DNA from: Verrucolacustris abundans
GTDB taxonomy: Bacteria > Verrucomicrobiota > Verrucomicrobiia > Methylacidiphilales > Verrucolacustridaceae
Length of the DNA stretch: 64,000 nt
Reading direction: 5' to 3'
Assembly (NCBI GenBank): GCA_965194535.1
Contig: OZ239145.1
Location: 1,798,001-1,862,000, forward strand
The notes beneath the pieces were generated by a model. The model saw nothing but the letters and a program-made list of their open reading frames with translations. It searched no databases and was not told the origin of the DNA. The translations under genes were made by a program, and so were the position numbers. Within the stretch, counting starts at the first letter, position 1, and each line of letters opens with the position of its first letter. This document shows positions 33,725 to 42,448 of the stretch, piece after piece.

Positions 33725-35181
33725 GCTCCTCTGCAAATTGGGAAGCGGTGATCGGTTTGGAGGTGCACGTACAGCTCCACACGCAGACGAAGATGTTTTG
33801 CGGCTGTATCAATCAGTACGGGGGTGCCGCCAATAGTCAGGTTTGTCCGGTGTGTTTGGGAATGCCCGGCAGTCTTCCCGTGCCGAATGAGGAGGCGATC
33901 CGTAAAACGATTCTGACAGGCCTGATGTTTGGATGTCGGATTGCGCCCGTGGCTCGGTTTGATCGAAAGAACTATTTTTATCCTGACATGCCGAAAAATT
34001 ATCAGATCAGCCAGTTTGAGGATCCGCTCTGTGCGGGGGGCACGGTCGGGCTGGATCCGTTTCTGTTTCCCAAAGATCTTCAGGATACGGACGAGGCCAA
34101 GGCGAAGAGATCCATTCGACTCACCCGCATTCATCTGGAAGAGGATGTGGCCAAATCCTTTCACTATGAGGAGCGAAGCGGGATTGATTTTAACCGCGCG
34201 GGCACTCCCCTGATGGAGATTGTGTCGGAGGCGGATCTGAGGACTCCCGGAGAGGCGTTCGCCTTTTTGGGATCGTTGCGCCAGGTACTGCTTTCGGGAA
34301 ATGTGAGTAGCGCGGACATGGAGAAGGGGCAGATGCGGTGTGACGTGAACGTGTCGGTTCGGCCCGTTGGGCAAAAAGAGTTTGGAACGAAGGTGGAGTT
34401 GAAGAATTTGAATTCGATCAGCGGAGTCAGACGGGCGTTGGTGTATGAGATCGCGCGGCAGATTGCGGCAGTGGAGAAGGGAGAGGCAATCCAGCATGAG
34501 ACCCGGCGGTGGGATGACGAGGCGGGGGCGACCTTCACCATGCGCACCAAGGAAAAAGCCCATGACTACCGATACTTTCCCGAGCCGGATCTGCTTCCCG
34601 TACGAACGGATCAAGGTCTACGGGCGGCGGCCGAGACGGGTCTGCCCGAGTTACCTGCGGCGCTGCAGGATCGGTTGATGAAGGAGAACGGAGTGACTGC
34701 GTATCAGGCGAGCGTTCTGGCAGCGGATCGTGCTCTATGCGCCTACTACGAAAAGGCGTCGGCAGGGACAAAGCACAAGGCGGGGGTGGCCAACTGGATT
34801 TTGAACGATTTTCTGGCAACGCAACCGGATCCCGCGACGACCCCCGTGCGACCTGAATATTTCGGTGAGTTGGCGACTTTAGTAGCGGAGGGGGGCATCA
34901 ACAGCGCGCAGGCGAAAAAGGTTTTTGCAGAGCTGATGGCAAATCCCTCTTCTCCCAAAGCGTTGGTGGAGAAGTTGGGGTTGGCACAGATTTCGGATGT
35001 GGGGGCATTGGAGGCCTTTTGTGACGAGGCGATCGCGGCGAATCCAAGGAGCGTGGAGGATTATCGGTCGGGAAAAAGCAACGCGATCAATGCACTGAAG
35101 GGTTTTGTGATGAAAAAGAGCCAAGGCAAAGCCAACCCCACGCAGGTGGACGAAATTTTAAAGGCAAAACTTTCTGCGTAG
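33721..35181 (+). CDS. gatB: Glutamyl/aspartyl-tRNA amidotransferase subunit B
   Basis: 486 residues: IGLEVHVQLHTQTKMFCGC near the start, the family's LPVPNEEAIRK and RFDRKNYFYPDMPKNYQISQ motifs, and the C-terminal YqeY-like tail (AQAKKVFAELMANPSSP, NAINALKGFVMKKSQGKANP). It phosphorylates the Glu- or Asp-tRNA and amidates it with ammonia from GatA. It is the third gene of gatCAB. It is strongly G-rich on the plus strand, unlike gatC and the first part of gatA. Confidence 0.95.
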   Translation: MSSSANWEAVIGLEVHVQLHTQTKMFCGCINQYGGAANSQVCPVCLGMPGSLPVPNEEAIRKTILTGLMFGCRIAPVARFDRKNYFYPDMPKNYQISQFEDPLCAGGTVGLDPFLFPKDLQDTDEAKAKRSIRLTRIHLEEDVAKSFHYEERSGIDFNRAGTPLMEIVSEADLRTPGEAFAFLGSLRQVLLSGNVSSADMEKGQMRCDVNVSVRPVGQKEFGTKVELKNLNSISGVRRALVYEIARQIAAVEKGEAIQHETRRWDDEAGATFTMRTKEKAHDYRYFPEPDLLPVRTDQGLRAAAETGLPELPAALQDRLMKENGVTAYQASVLAADRALCAYYEKASAGTKHKAGVANWILNDFLATQPDPATTPVRPEYFGELATLVAEGGINSAQAKKVFAELMANPSSPKALVEKLGLAQISDVGALEAFCDEAIAANPRSVEDYRSGKSNAINALKGFVMKKSQGKANPTQVDEILKAKLSA

Positions 35182-35226
35182 ACGGTTGCCCTTCCCCCTT
35201 ACCTAGGCGATGTTTTCCCCGAAGCC

Positions 35227-36927
35227 ATGATCTCAAACGAAGCCTACGTGCTGGAGCTACTGCAGACCTCCGGGGTGGTGAGTCTCGAGGACATGACCGC
35301 TTGTCAGGAAGAAGCGGCGATGCAGGGACACTCGACGTTGGAGGGAATCAGTAAGCGGGGACTGCTCACCCCTGATCAGATTTTGGAAATTGTAGCCAAG
35401 GATTGCGGAATGGAGTTTCAAGCGGTGATTGAACATGTGGACGAGGATGTCCTCTCAACGATTCCTCCGGCAGAAAGCCGGCGGTACCATGCCTTGCCGT
35501 TGATGCGCCTGCCATCGGGACTGAGGATCGCGATTGCCGACCCGTTGGATTTCGAAACGTTGGACGCATTGCGATATCTATTGAAAACGGATCTGGAGCC
35601 AGTGGTGGTTCCTCTGGCCAAGCTGGATGATGCGATTGTGCGGTTTTTCGGGAAAACGGATGAGTCCTTGGCCTCGCTGATGGCGAACATGGATGGAAGC
35701 GAACTGGAACTCAAAAAAGCTGGAACGGAGGGAGGCGACGAAACGGCAGAGGGAGACGCCCCGATTATCCGATTGGTGTACGGCTTGATTTTGGAAGCGC
35801 ACCGATTGCGAGCCAGCGACATCCACATTGAACCGCTAGAGAAGAGATTGCGTCTGCGATATCGGATCGACGGAAACATGCAGGAGATGAAAGACCCGCC
35901 CAAACGACTTCAATCCAGCATCATCAGCCGTATTAAGATCATGTCGAACATCAGCATTGCAGAGAAGCGGTTGCCGTTGGACGGACGTATTGCGTTGGCC
36001 ACGGTAGATGGACCGACGTTGGATCTGCGGGTTTCAACCGTGCCCACAATTCACGGTGAATCGGTTGTCATGCGTATCTTGGACAAAAAGAATCTGATGC
36101 TGGGTCTGCCCGAGCTGGGATTTTTCGCAGACGATCAGGCCATTCTCGAGCGGGTCATCAACTATGCGGACGGAATTTTCCTGGTTACGGGTCCGACGGG
36201 TTCGGGCAAGTCGACGACTTTGTACGCCTGCTTGAACACGATCAACAAGCCCGATCGAAAGTTGATCACGGTCGAGGATCCTGTGGAGTACCAGTTGCCT
36301 GGAGTCAATCAGGTCGCGGTGAATACGGAGATTGGAATGACCTTTGCAGCGGCGTTGCGGGCGATGTTGCGGCAGGCGCCGAACATTATCATGGTGGGAG
36401 AGATTCGTGACGTGGAGACAGCCTCGATTGCAATCAACGCGTCGTTGACGGGGCACTTGGTGTTTTCGACCCTGCACACCAATGATGCTCCCAGTGCGAT
36501 CACCCGTTTGGTGGATATGGGGGTGAAGCCGTTTTTGGTTTCTTCCTCGATTCGGGCGGTGCTGGCCCAGCGCCTCATCCGCAAGATCTGCCCTGACTGC
36601 AAGCAACCCTACACACCGACGGAGGCGGAGTTGCGGGCGTTGAATCTCCTTTCGGCGAATTTGTCCGAGGCGCGCTTTTCAAAAGGGCACGGGTGCGACA
36701 GGTGTCGAGGAACAGGATATCGAGGACGAGCAGGAATTTTCGAGATTTTCGTCGTGGACGATGAGATTCGACACTTAATCAATGAAGGCGTGCCTGTGTC
36801 AAAGATTCGACAAAGGGCGCGAGATTTGGGCATGCGAGTGTTGCGGGAGGACGGAATCCGTAAAGTGGTTTCGGGTATGACGACTCCGGAAGAGGTGATC
36901 TCGGCCACGATGGGAGATAAGGATTAA
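35227..36927 (+). CDS. PilB/GspE-type assembly ATPase, copy 1
   Basis: 566 residues: an N-terminal GspE/MshEN-like domain (first about 150 residues), then the ATPase with GPTGSGKST (about residue 320), the Asp box, IIMVGEIRDVETASIAINA, HLVFSTLHTNDAPS and a C-terminal tetracysteine zinc site (KICPDCKQ..CDRCRGTGYRG). It powers assembly of a type IV pilus or type II secretion pseudopilus from the cytoplasmic face of the membrane. It is 45 bp after gatB, with a paralogue following 2 bp later and a PilC-type gene after that. Confidence 0.9.
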   Translation: MISNEAYVLELLQTSGVVSLEDMTACQEEAAMQGHSTLEGISKRGLLTPDQILEIVAKDCGMEFQAVIEHVDEDVLSTIPPAESRRYHALPLMRLPSGLRIAIADPLDFETLDALRYLLKTDLEPVVVPLAKLDDAIVRFFGKTDESLASLMANMDGSELELKKAGTEGGDETAEGDAPIIRLVYGLILEAHRLRASDIHIEPLEKRLRLRYRIDGNMQEMKDPPKRLQSSIISRIKIMSNISIAEKRLPLDGRIALATVDGPTLDLRVSTVPTIHGESVVMRILDKKNLMLGLPELGFFADDQAILERVINYADGIFLVTGPTGSGKSTTLYACLNTINKPDRKLITVEDPVEYQLPGVNQVAVNTEIGMTFAAALRAMLRQAPNIIMVGEIRDVETASIAINASLTGHLVFSTLHTNDAPSAITRLVDMGVKPFLVSSSIRAVLAQRLIRKICPDCKQPYTPTEAELRALNLLSANLSEARFSKGHGCDRCRGTGYRGRAGIFEIFVVDDEIRHLINEGVPVSKIRQRARDLGMRVLREDGIRKVVSGMTTPEEVISATMGDKD

Positions 36928-36929
36928 TC

Positions 36930-38606
36930 ATGGACGCACGTCACCTACTTCCCTTTTTGCAGGAGCAGAATGTCTTATCTGAGGACCAGGCTAGGGAGAT
37001 TACGGATGAGCTGAATCGAACCGGAAAACCTGTGGAGACGATTTTAGGGAATTTTGGAATCATCCAGATGCCTCAGATTTTGGAAAAGATCTCTGACAGC
37101 CTAGGCCTTCCTCTTTTGGCGGATTTGACCGGACTGGATTTGAGTCCCGAACTTTTAGCGAGGATTCCTCCTCACACGGCACGGAACTTGGGGGCGTTGC
37201 CTGTGGCGGGAGACGAGACGACATTGACGGTGGCTCTCGCCGATCCGTTGGCCGCTCAGGCGTTGGAGGACCTGCGTTTTGCGACGGGGCGGGAAATCGC
37301 GCAGGTGGTGGCTCCACCCGAACAGGTTCAGGCCCTTCTCGACAAACATTACGGATCGGCCGAGGTAAACATCGATGATGTGCTCAAGGAGCTGGAAAAT
37401 GCGCCCGAGGCCAGCCTGGCATCCGAGGGAGTGGACTTAAACGAGGCAGGCAGTGCTCCGATCATCAAGTATGTGAACACGATCATCGCACGAGCGATCC
37501 ACGCAAAGGCGAGTGATATCCATCTGGAGCCGTTTGAGAAGGAGTTCAAGATTCGATATCGGGTGGACGGGGCCTTGTATGAAATGGCTCCCCCGCCCCG
37601 TCGTTTAGCGATTCCGTTGACTTCACGAGTCAAGGTGATGGCGAATCTCAATATTGCGGAGCGAAGGGTTCCCCAGGACGGTCGAATCCAGACTTTGTTG
37701 GCGGGGCGGCAGGTCGATTTGCGTGTCTCCACCCTGCCCACTCAGTACGGCGAAAGCGTCGTGATGCGGGTGTTAGATCGATCTGTGGTGAATTTGGATT
37801 TGGAAAAGCTGGGAATTCCAAAACACATTTACGACTACATTTGTGAAACGATTGAGAAGCCTAACGGAATTTTCATCGTCACGGGGCCAACGGGATCGGG
37901 CAAGACGACGACTCTTTACTCCTGCCTAGGTCGGGTGAATCAGATTGATACCAAAATTTTGACGGTGGAGGATCCTGTGGAGTACGAGTTGGAAGGCATC
38001 ATTCAGGTGCCTGCGAATGAGTCCATCGGCCTGACTTTTGCGCGGGCGTTGCGGGCGTTTCTCCGACAAGACCCAGACAAGATTTTGGTGGGAGAAACGC
38101 GGGATTTGGAGACGGCACAGATTGCAATTCAGGCGAGTTTGACGGGGCATTTGGTCATGACCAGTTTGCACACGAACGATGCCGCGGGTGCTGTGACGCG
38201 GTTGCTGGACATGGGAGTGGAGCCGTTTTTGATGTCGGCCACGATGGAGGGAGTTTTAGCGCAACGACTGTTGCGGCGAGTCTGTAAGGAGTGCCGGACT
38301 CCGTTTCGGCCCAAAGAGGAGGTGCTGGGTCAGTTGGGAATGACGCCTTCGGAGGTGGGAGACCAGCCGTTTTATTTTGGCAAGGGCTGTGAGGTGTGTA
38401 ACGGCACGGGGTACAAGGGACGAGTAGGCATTTATGAGCTTTTGGATGTGAGGGAGCCCATCCGGCTGTTGATCAATGAGCGGGCGCCATCGGTGGTCAT
38501 ACGGCAGAAGGGAATTGAGCTGGGCATGACCACGCTGAGGCAGGACGGCATACGGAATCTCCTTGAGGGACATACCACCATCGAGGAAGTTCTTAAGTAC
38601 ACCTAA
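36930..38606 (+). CDS. PilB/GspE-type assembly ATPase, copy 2
   Basis: 558 residues with the same domain order as the preceding gene: an N-terminal GspE-like domain, GPTGSGKTT (about residue 318), ILVGETRDLETAQIAIQA (the usual Ile of GEIRD is Thr here), and a zinc motif (RRVCKECRT..CEVCNGTGYKG). It differs throughout, so the duplication is old and the two may form different rings or a mixed one. ATG 36930 follows the stop of copy 1 by 2 bases. Confidence 0.9.
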   Translation: MDARHLLPFLQEQNVLSEDQAREITDELNRTGKPVETILGNFGIIQMPQILEKISDSLGLPLLADLTGLDLSPELLARIPPHTARNLGALPVAGDETTLTVALADPLAAQALEDLRFATGREIAQVVAPPEQVQALLDKHYGSAEVNIDDVLKELENAPEASLASEGVDLNEAGSAPIIKYVNTIIARAIHAKASDIHLEPFEKEFKIRYRVDGALYEMAPPPRRLAIPLTSRVKVMANLNIAERRVPQDGRIQTLLAGRQVDLRVSTLPTQYGESVVMRVLDRSVVNLDLEKLGIPKHIYDYICETIEKPNGIFIVTGPTGSGKTTTLYSCLGRVNQIDTKILTVEDPVEYELEGIIQVPANESIGLTFARALRAFLRQDPDKILVGETRDLETAQIAIQASLTGHLVMTSLHTNDAAGAVTRLLDMGVEPFLMSATMEGVLAQRLLRRVCKECRTPFRPKEEVLGQLGMTPSEVGDQPFYFGKGCEVCNGTGYKGRVGIYELLDVREPIRLLINERAPSVVIRQKGIELGMTTLRQDGIRNLLEGHTTIEEVLKYT

Positions 38607-38612
38607 ACCTCT

Positions 38613-39875
38613 ATGCCCCTCTTTGCCTACAGCGCGGTAGACGCCCAAGGAAAAACCCATCAGGGCACCCTGGAGGCAAATAACGCTTCGGACGCAGCGG
38701 CGGCGGTTAAAAAGAAGGGGCAATTTCCAACCAACATTTCGGAAACGACTGCCGAAGCCTCAGGCAAAGGGAAAAAGAAAGGGTTCTCGCTTAGTTTTTC
38801 AATGGGTGGTGGAGGCGGTACGGGCAAGGTTCCTGCCAAGGTTCTAACCATCTTTACGCGTCAGCTCTCGACCCTGATCAGTGCGGGTCTGCCTTTGTTG
38901 CGAAGCCTTCGCACCTTGGGGAAACAGGAAAAGAATCCGAATTTAAAGAAGATCATGGCAGGGTTGGCAGAATCTGTGGAGGGTGGCACAACTTTTTCCG
39001 AGGCTCTTTCGCAACATCCCAAGGCCTTCAACAAATTATATGTGAACATGGTCAAGGCAGGAGAGTTGGGTGGCGTGCTGGAGGTGGTCCTGACGCGGCT
39101 AGCGGAATTTGCGGAAAAGAGTCAAAGGATCAAAGGCAAGGTGACCTCGGCGATGGTGTATCCGCTGGTCGTGTTAACGATTGCGGTTGGCATCGTGACC
39201 TTTCTGATGCTTTTCATTGTGCCGAAGTTCGAAGCGATCTTTAAAGATATGTTAGGGGGACGTCCCCTGCCCTTCATTACGCAGGCGGTGATGGATTTGA
39301 GCCGTTTTATTCAAGGGAACTTCATCCTGATTGCCATTGGTATTACCGCTCTAGTTTTTGCCCTACGATTTTCCATGAAGTTACCGGGAGTGGCGGCCAC
39401 GCTGGACACCTACACATTAAAAATTCCGCTCTTCGGGGATATGTTGACCAAAACTTCAGTGGCACGTTTTAGCCGAACTCTGGGGACTCTGGTTTCGTCT
39501 GGAGTCCCTATTTTGCAAGCCTTACAGATCACAAGAGATACAGCGGGAAATCTTCGCGTGAGCAGCGCCGTGGAAAACATTCACGACAATGTGAAGGAAG
39601 GGGAATCGATGGTTAGTCCGATGGAGGCGAGCGGAATCTTTCCTCCGATGGTGGTCTCGATGGTTCAGGTGGGTGAGGAGACGGGGCAACTGCCCGACAT
39701 GTTGACCAAAGTGGCCGATGTATTTGAAGAGGAGGTGGATAATGCGGTTGCGGGGCTGACCTCGATGCTTGAGCCCGTGATGATCGTCATGCTCGCCCTG
39801 GTCGTGGGAACGATCGTGGTCGCACTTTTCTTGCCCCTGATCACCATCATTCAAGACCTCACCGGCGGCGGCTAA
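38613..39875 (+). CDS. PilC/GspF-type inner-membrane platform protein
   Basis: 420 residues with two GspF repeats. The first begins FTRQLSTLISAGLPLLRSLRTLG and the second FSRTLGTLVSSGVPILQALQI, each followed by a membrane segment (VVLTIAVGIVTFLMLFIVPKF; VMIVMLALVVGTIVVALFLPL). The N-terminus MPLFAYSAVDAQGK and the cytoplasmic GKKKGFSLSF linker are typical. It couples the ATPase to pseudopilin assembly. It lies 6 bp after the second ATPase. Confidence 0.93.
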   Translation: MPLFAYSAVDAQGKTHQGTLEANNASDAAAAVKKKGQFPTNISETTAEASGKGKKKGFSLSFSMGGGGGTGKVPAKVLTIFTRQLSTLISAGLPLLRSLRTLGKQEKNPNLKKIMAGLAESVEGGTTFSEALSQHPKAFNKLYVNMVKAGELGGVLEVVLTRLAEFAEKSQRIKGKVTSAMVYPLVVLTIAVGIVTFLMLFIVPKFEAIFKDMLGGRPLPFITQAVMDLSRFIQGNFILIAIGITALVFALRFSMKLPGVAATLDTYTLKIPLFGDMLTKTSVARFSRTLGTLVSSGVPILQALQITRDTAGNLRVSSAVENIHDNVKEGESMVSPMEASGIFPPMVVSMVQVGEETGQLPDMLTKVADVFEEEVDNAVAGLTSMLEPVMIVMLALVVGTIVVALFLPLITIIQDLTGGG

Positions 39876-39879
39876 TCCG

Positions 39880-40566
39880 ATGTTGGAGGTGGTGGTCTGC
39901 CGTTATGGGGAGGACTTGGCTTGGACGCGAAATTTGCCCCGTGGAATTCGTCTCACGATTTACGATAAAAGCCCTGAAGATCTAGCTCCGTGGCCCGGAT
40001 CACATCCTTTAGCGAATCACAGTCGGGATGATTTTGCATGCCTACACCATCTGGTGGAGCGGTATGACGATTTGGCAGAGTTGACCATATTTGCACAAGG
40101 CCGCCCCTTCGATCATGCGCCCGACCTGCATCGAATCATTCGTGGCTATGCCCAAGGCGAGCAGGGCACGAGACCTGATTTTGCGTGGCTGGGTTTTCTT
40201 TGGGAGACGGATGATGCGCGAGGGCGCCCCTCTTTTGTCACCTGGTCCAAAAATCCCGAGCGTAGGGAGTTAAATCTTGAGGGGTTTTTTCAGACTCTTT
40301 GGGGAGAGCCAGCCCCTGAAAAAGTTCGGTATGTAGGGGGAAGCCAGTTTGCGTTGTCAAAAACGGCCGCACATCGGCGCTCCAAGGCTTTTTATCAAAA
40401 GGCGCGGGACGTTTCGCGGACGTTCCCCGACGCGGCTCATGCATTCGAGCGCACATGGGATCGCGTTTTTATGGCTCCCCCTCTCGATGAAGCTCTCTTC
40501 GGTCCTTCAGGAATGAGGCTACTGAAACCGGTTCGACCCAAACCCGCAGGAGCGAACTCTCGCTAA
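39880..40566 (+). CDS. DUF3431-type protein of unknown function
   Basis: 228 residues beginning MLEVVVCRYGEDLAW, with IYDKSPEDLAPWPGSHPLANHSRDDFACLHHLVERYDDL and YVGGSQFALSKTAAHRRSKAFYQ. This resembles the DUF3431 family, related to glycosyltransferase-like folds. There is no signal peptide. It is four bases after the PilC-type gene and in the same run, but its link to pilus assembly is unknown. Its last 4 bases overlap the convergent gene that follows. Confidence 0.7.
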   Translation: MLEVVVCRYGEDLAWTRNLPRGIRLTIYDKSPEDLAPWPGSHPLANHSRDDFACLHHLVERYDDLAELTIFAQGRPFDHAPDLHRIIRGYAQGEQGTRPDFAWLGFLWETDDARGRPSFVTWSKNPERRELNLEGFFQTLWGEPAPEKVRYVGGSQFALSKTAAHRRSKAFYQKARDVSRTFPDAAHAFERTWDRVFMAPPLDEALFGPSGMRLLKPVRPKPAGANSR

Positions 40567-41444
40567 GGCTGAATCGGATCTTTGGGGGGGGCTTGCGTGC
40601 CGATTCTAGCCTGAAGTGTGGAGAGACGCTCTCGCAACGAAGAGGGCAGTTGCACGATGCCTCCTTCAACCGACACTTCGCCGTCCGGCTTTCTTTGCAG
40701 GACAGGCTTATCCGGTCCCTGTTGTCGGGTCTCTTCCCGTAGGATCTGACCATCTGGGTTTACCACCGTGAGGCGATAGTTTCCCGCGCTAATGGCATAG
40801 AGCAAATGGAGATTATTTTGCGGATCAAATTCAGCAGCGGGTTTTCCCAAGGGAAGGTAAGCCCCAAGCCGACGGGATGGATAGACCTGATTTTTTTCAG
40901 GAACCTCGACACGCAGGTAGAGTCCCACATTGGGGTCCTCGTAAAACTTGAGAAGGGAGTAGATCCGTCGCTCGCCCCCATCTCCCCGTGGCACGCTCCA
41001 GATGACCTCTCCTCGCCCAATCAGAAAATCGAGCGAATCGGTCATCAATGCTTCTCCTGAAGGCAAACGCACACTCGCCCGAGCACGATACCCGCCTGTA
41101 TCCCGAATCAAGTACTGGGGTGCAAGATCGACCGGAATGGCAACAGACTCTCCTGAGCGCAGGGTTTTATCGGGAGGCGTGAGCATCTTTTCGGGCGCGA
41201 TGAGAAGGCCGTCTCGGGACTGGACAATCATCTCAAGCCACGGCTTGCCATTGTCACTGGTGAGCTTTAATTCCCCTGCCCCTAAGTTTTTAATTCGGAC
41301 GGTAAAAGGAATTGGGGAAAATTGAAGATAGGCTGTCTTGGGGGTCTCGATGCGCAGATCGATCTGAGCGCTGGCTGTATGAAATGCGGCGAGGACGAGG
41401 CAAAGTCCAACTCCTGTAATTTTTAAGCCCTTCCTTATCTGCAT
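40563..41444 (-). CDS. Secreted protein of unknown function
   Basis: 293 residues with signal peptide MQIRKGLKITGVGLCLVLAAFHTASA, then Ig-like beta-strands (RIETPKTAYLQFSPIPFTVRIKNLGAGELKL) and a second similar part (LGAYLPLGKPAAEFDPQNNLHLLYAISAGNYRLTVVNPDGQ). The ending has AGE/PPK-rich residues and contains a C8 homopolymer (40582-40590, plus strand G8). It may bind other surface components, but no catalytic motif is seen. It is convergent with the DUF3431 gene, with overlapping stops. Confidence 0.65.
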   Translation of the reverse strand: MQIRKGLKITGVGLCLVLAAFHTASAQIDLRIETPKTAYLQFSPIPFTVRIKNLGAGELKLTSDNGKPWLEMIVQSRDGLLIAPEKMLTPPDKTLRSGESVAIPVDLAPQYLIRDTGGYRARASVRLPSGEALMTDSLDFLIGRGEVIWSVPRGDGGERRIYSLLKFYEDPNVGLYLRVEVPEKNQVYPSRRLGAYLPLGKPAAEFDPQNNLHLLYAISAGNYRLTVVNPDGQILREETRQQGPDKPVLQRKPDGEVSVEGGIVQLPSSLRERLSTLQARIGTQAPPKDPIQP

Positions 41445-41501
41445 GAGGGAAGAATATGGGCTCTTGGCCCAGCCTACGGCAAGAGGGAAGGAGAGAGAGG
41501 G

Positions 41502-42362
41502 TTAGGCGGAGAGCCCAGCAAGCTGGGCTTCCACAGCCTTCGCCTCAGGAGCCACCTCGGTCACGGATGCGACAGACTCAACCTGAAGATTCTCTTTTTC
41601 AATACGGAGAGCGGCCCGAAGGGCTTTCTTCCAAGTTCCGAAAAAGTGTTTCTTGCAGGCAGCCGCAAAGAGCGAGGGGTTTGCACGTTTGACTTCAGGA
41701 GTGATCAGTTTCACCCCTTGCTTTTTGAGCTCCAAGATACCTTCCACAAGGTTTTCGCGTGTCCACCGCTTGCGACGACGTACGTCCGAGTAGTTGATTC
41801 CGGCCTTTTCCAAAGCACGACCCCAGTTGCCGAAACGGCGACGGGCAGTTGCGATCAGCTTGTTCGAGGATTCATCCATCGATTTGGAGCTGAGATCAGC
41901 ACCTTCCGTCTGCAAGCGACGAATCTCTTCCAAAATCCCCTCTTCATCCCAACTGCGATACCGATAGATTTCCTCCGAGGCTAATCCTGCGGCCTCCAAG
42001 GCAGCCCGCCAGTTACCAAAATACTTCGGGCGAATCGCCGCATAGACCATGGCGTTGTGCTGACTGAGAGCCATGGAGCGGAAGGAGAGGTCAAAACCCT
42101 TGGAAGCCAAATCACGAATCTCTTCCACAATCACTTCTTTTGACCACTTCCTATACTTGCGTACGTCCACATAGGAAATTCCAGCCTGATCGAGGGCAGC
42201 CTGCCAGCTACCAAAGTAACGGATCGATGCGGCAAGGAGCTCTTGGAAGTTCAGGCGGACATGGTTCGCATACAGGGGCTCCCCCTTATCCTTCCACTGA
42301 TTAATTTCAGCTATAACGCGTTCTGTTGACCATCGAAGATTTTTGCGAGACCTTGTTTTCAT
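41502..42362 (-). CDS. Four-repeat protein with homing-endonuclease-associated (HNH) repeats
   Basis: 286 residues. Four repeats of 62-65 residues start at about W11, W73, W138 and W200. Each has a W(S/T/D).E..I..EI..L...G helix and an (F)G.W..AL..AG turn (FGSWQAAL, FGNWRAAL, FGNWGRAL, FGTWKKAL) followed by a basic linker (DVRKYRKW, EIYRYRSW, DVRRRKRW). This matches, from memory, the repeat found beside HNH homing endonucleases (Pfam HNH_repeat), but there is no HNH or other nuclease motif. The basic character suggests DNA or RNA binding. The C-terminal 25 residues are Ala/Glu/Val-rich. ATG 42362. Confidence 0.75.
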   Translation of the reverse strand: MKTRSRKNLRWSTERVIAEINQWKDKGEPLYANHVRLNFQELLAASIRYFGSWQAALDQAGISYVDVRKYRKWSKEVIVEEIRDLASKGFDLSFRSMALSQHNAMVYAAIRPKYFGNWRAALEAAGLASEEIYRYRSWDEEGILEEIRRLQTEGADLSSKSMDESSNKLIATARRRFGNWGRALEKAGINYSDVRRRKRWTRENLVEGILELKKQGVKLITPEVKRANPSLFAAACKKHFFGTWKKALRAALRIEKENLQVESVASVTEVAPEAKAVEAQLAGLSA

Positions 42363-42368
42363 AGATAT

Positions 42369-42397
42369 AGGAATAGTGCCTATTGCTATTTTGTCAA
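42369..42397 (-). promoter_or_regulatory. Predicted promoter of the repeat protein
   Basis: A perfect TTGACA (42392-42397) followed by a 17-19-base spacer and a weak -10 (around 42369-42374). Transcription would start at or near the ATG at 42362, so the message may be leaderless. AATAG..CTATT inverted arms lie between. Confidence 0.4.
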
Positions 42398-42448
42398 GTT
42401 ACAGAAAGTTTGCGTATCTGTAAGACTCTATCTATCAACGTTTTTTAT

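Noticed and set aside
33421..34614. 397-residue minus-strand frame across the gatA-gatB junction
   Set aside because: Both gatA and gatB are intact and well recognised on the other strand. The long frame results from the G-rich composition there.
40582..40590. G8 tract as a phase-variable coding repeat
   Set aside because: It lies near the 3' end of the secreted protein gene, so slippage would alter only the last few residues; no on/off switching is expected.
41502..42362. HNH or LAGLIDADG homing endonuclease
   Set aside because: No catalytic motif of either family is found in this protein or around it, and no intron or intein is seen.
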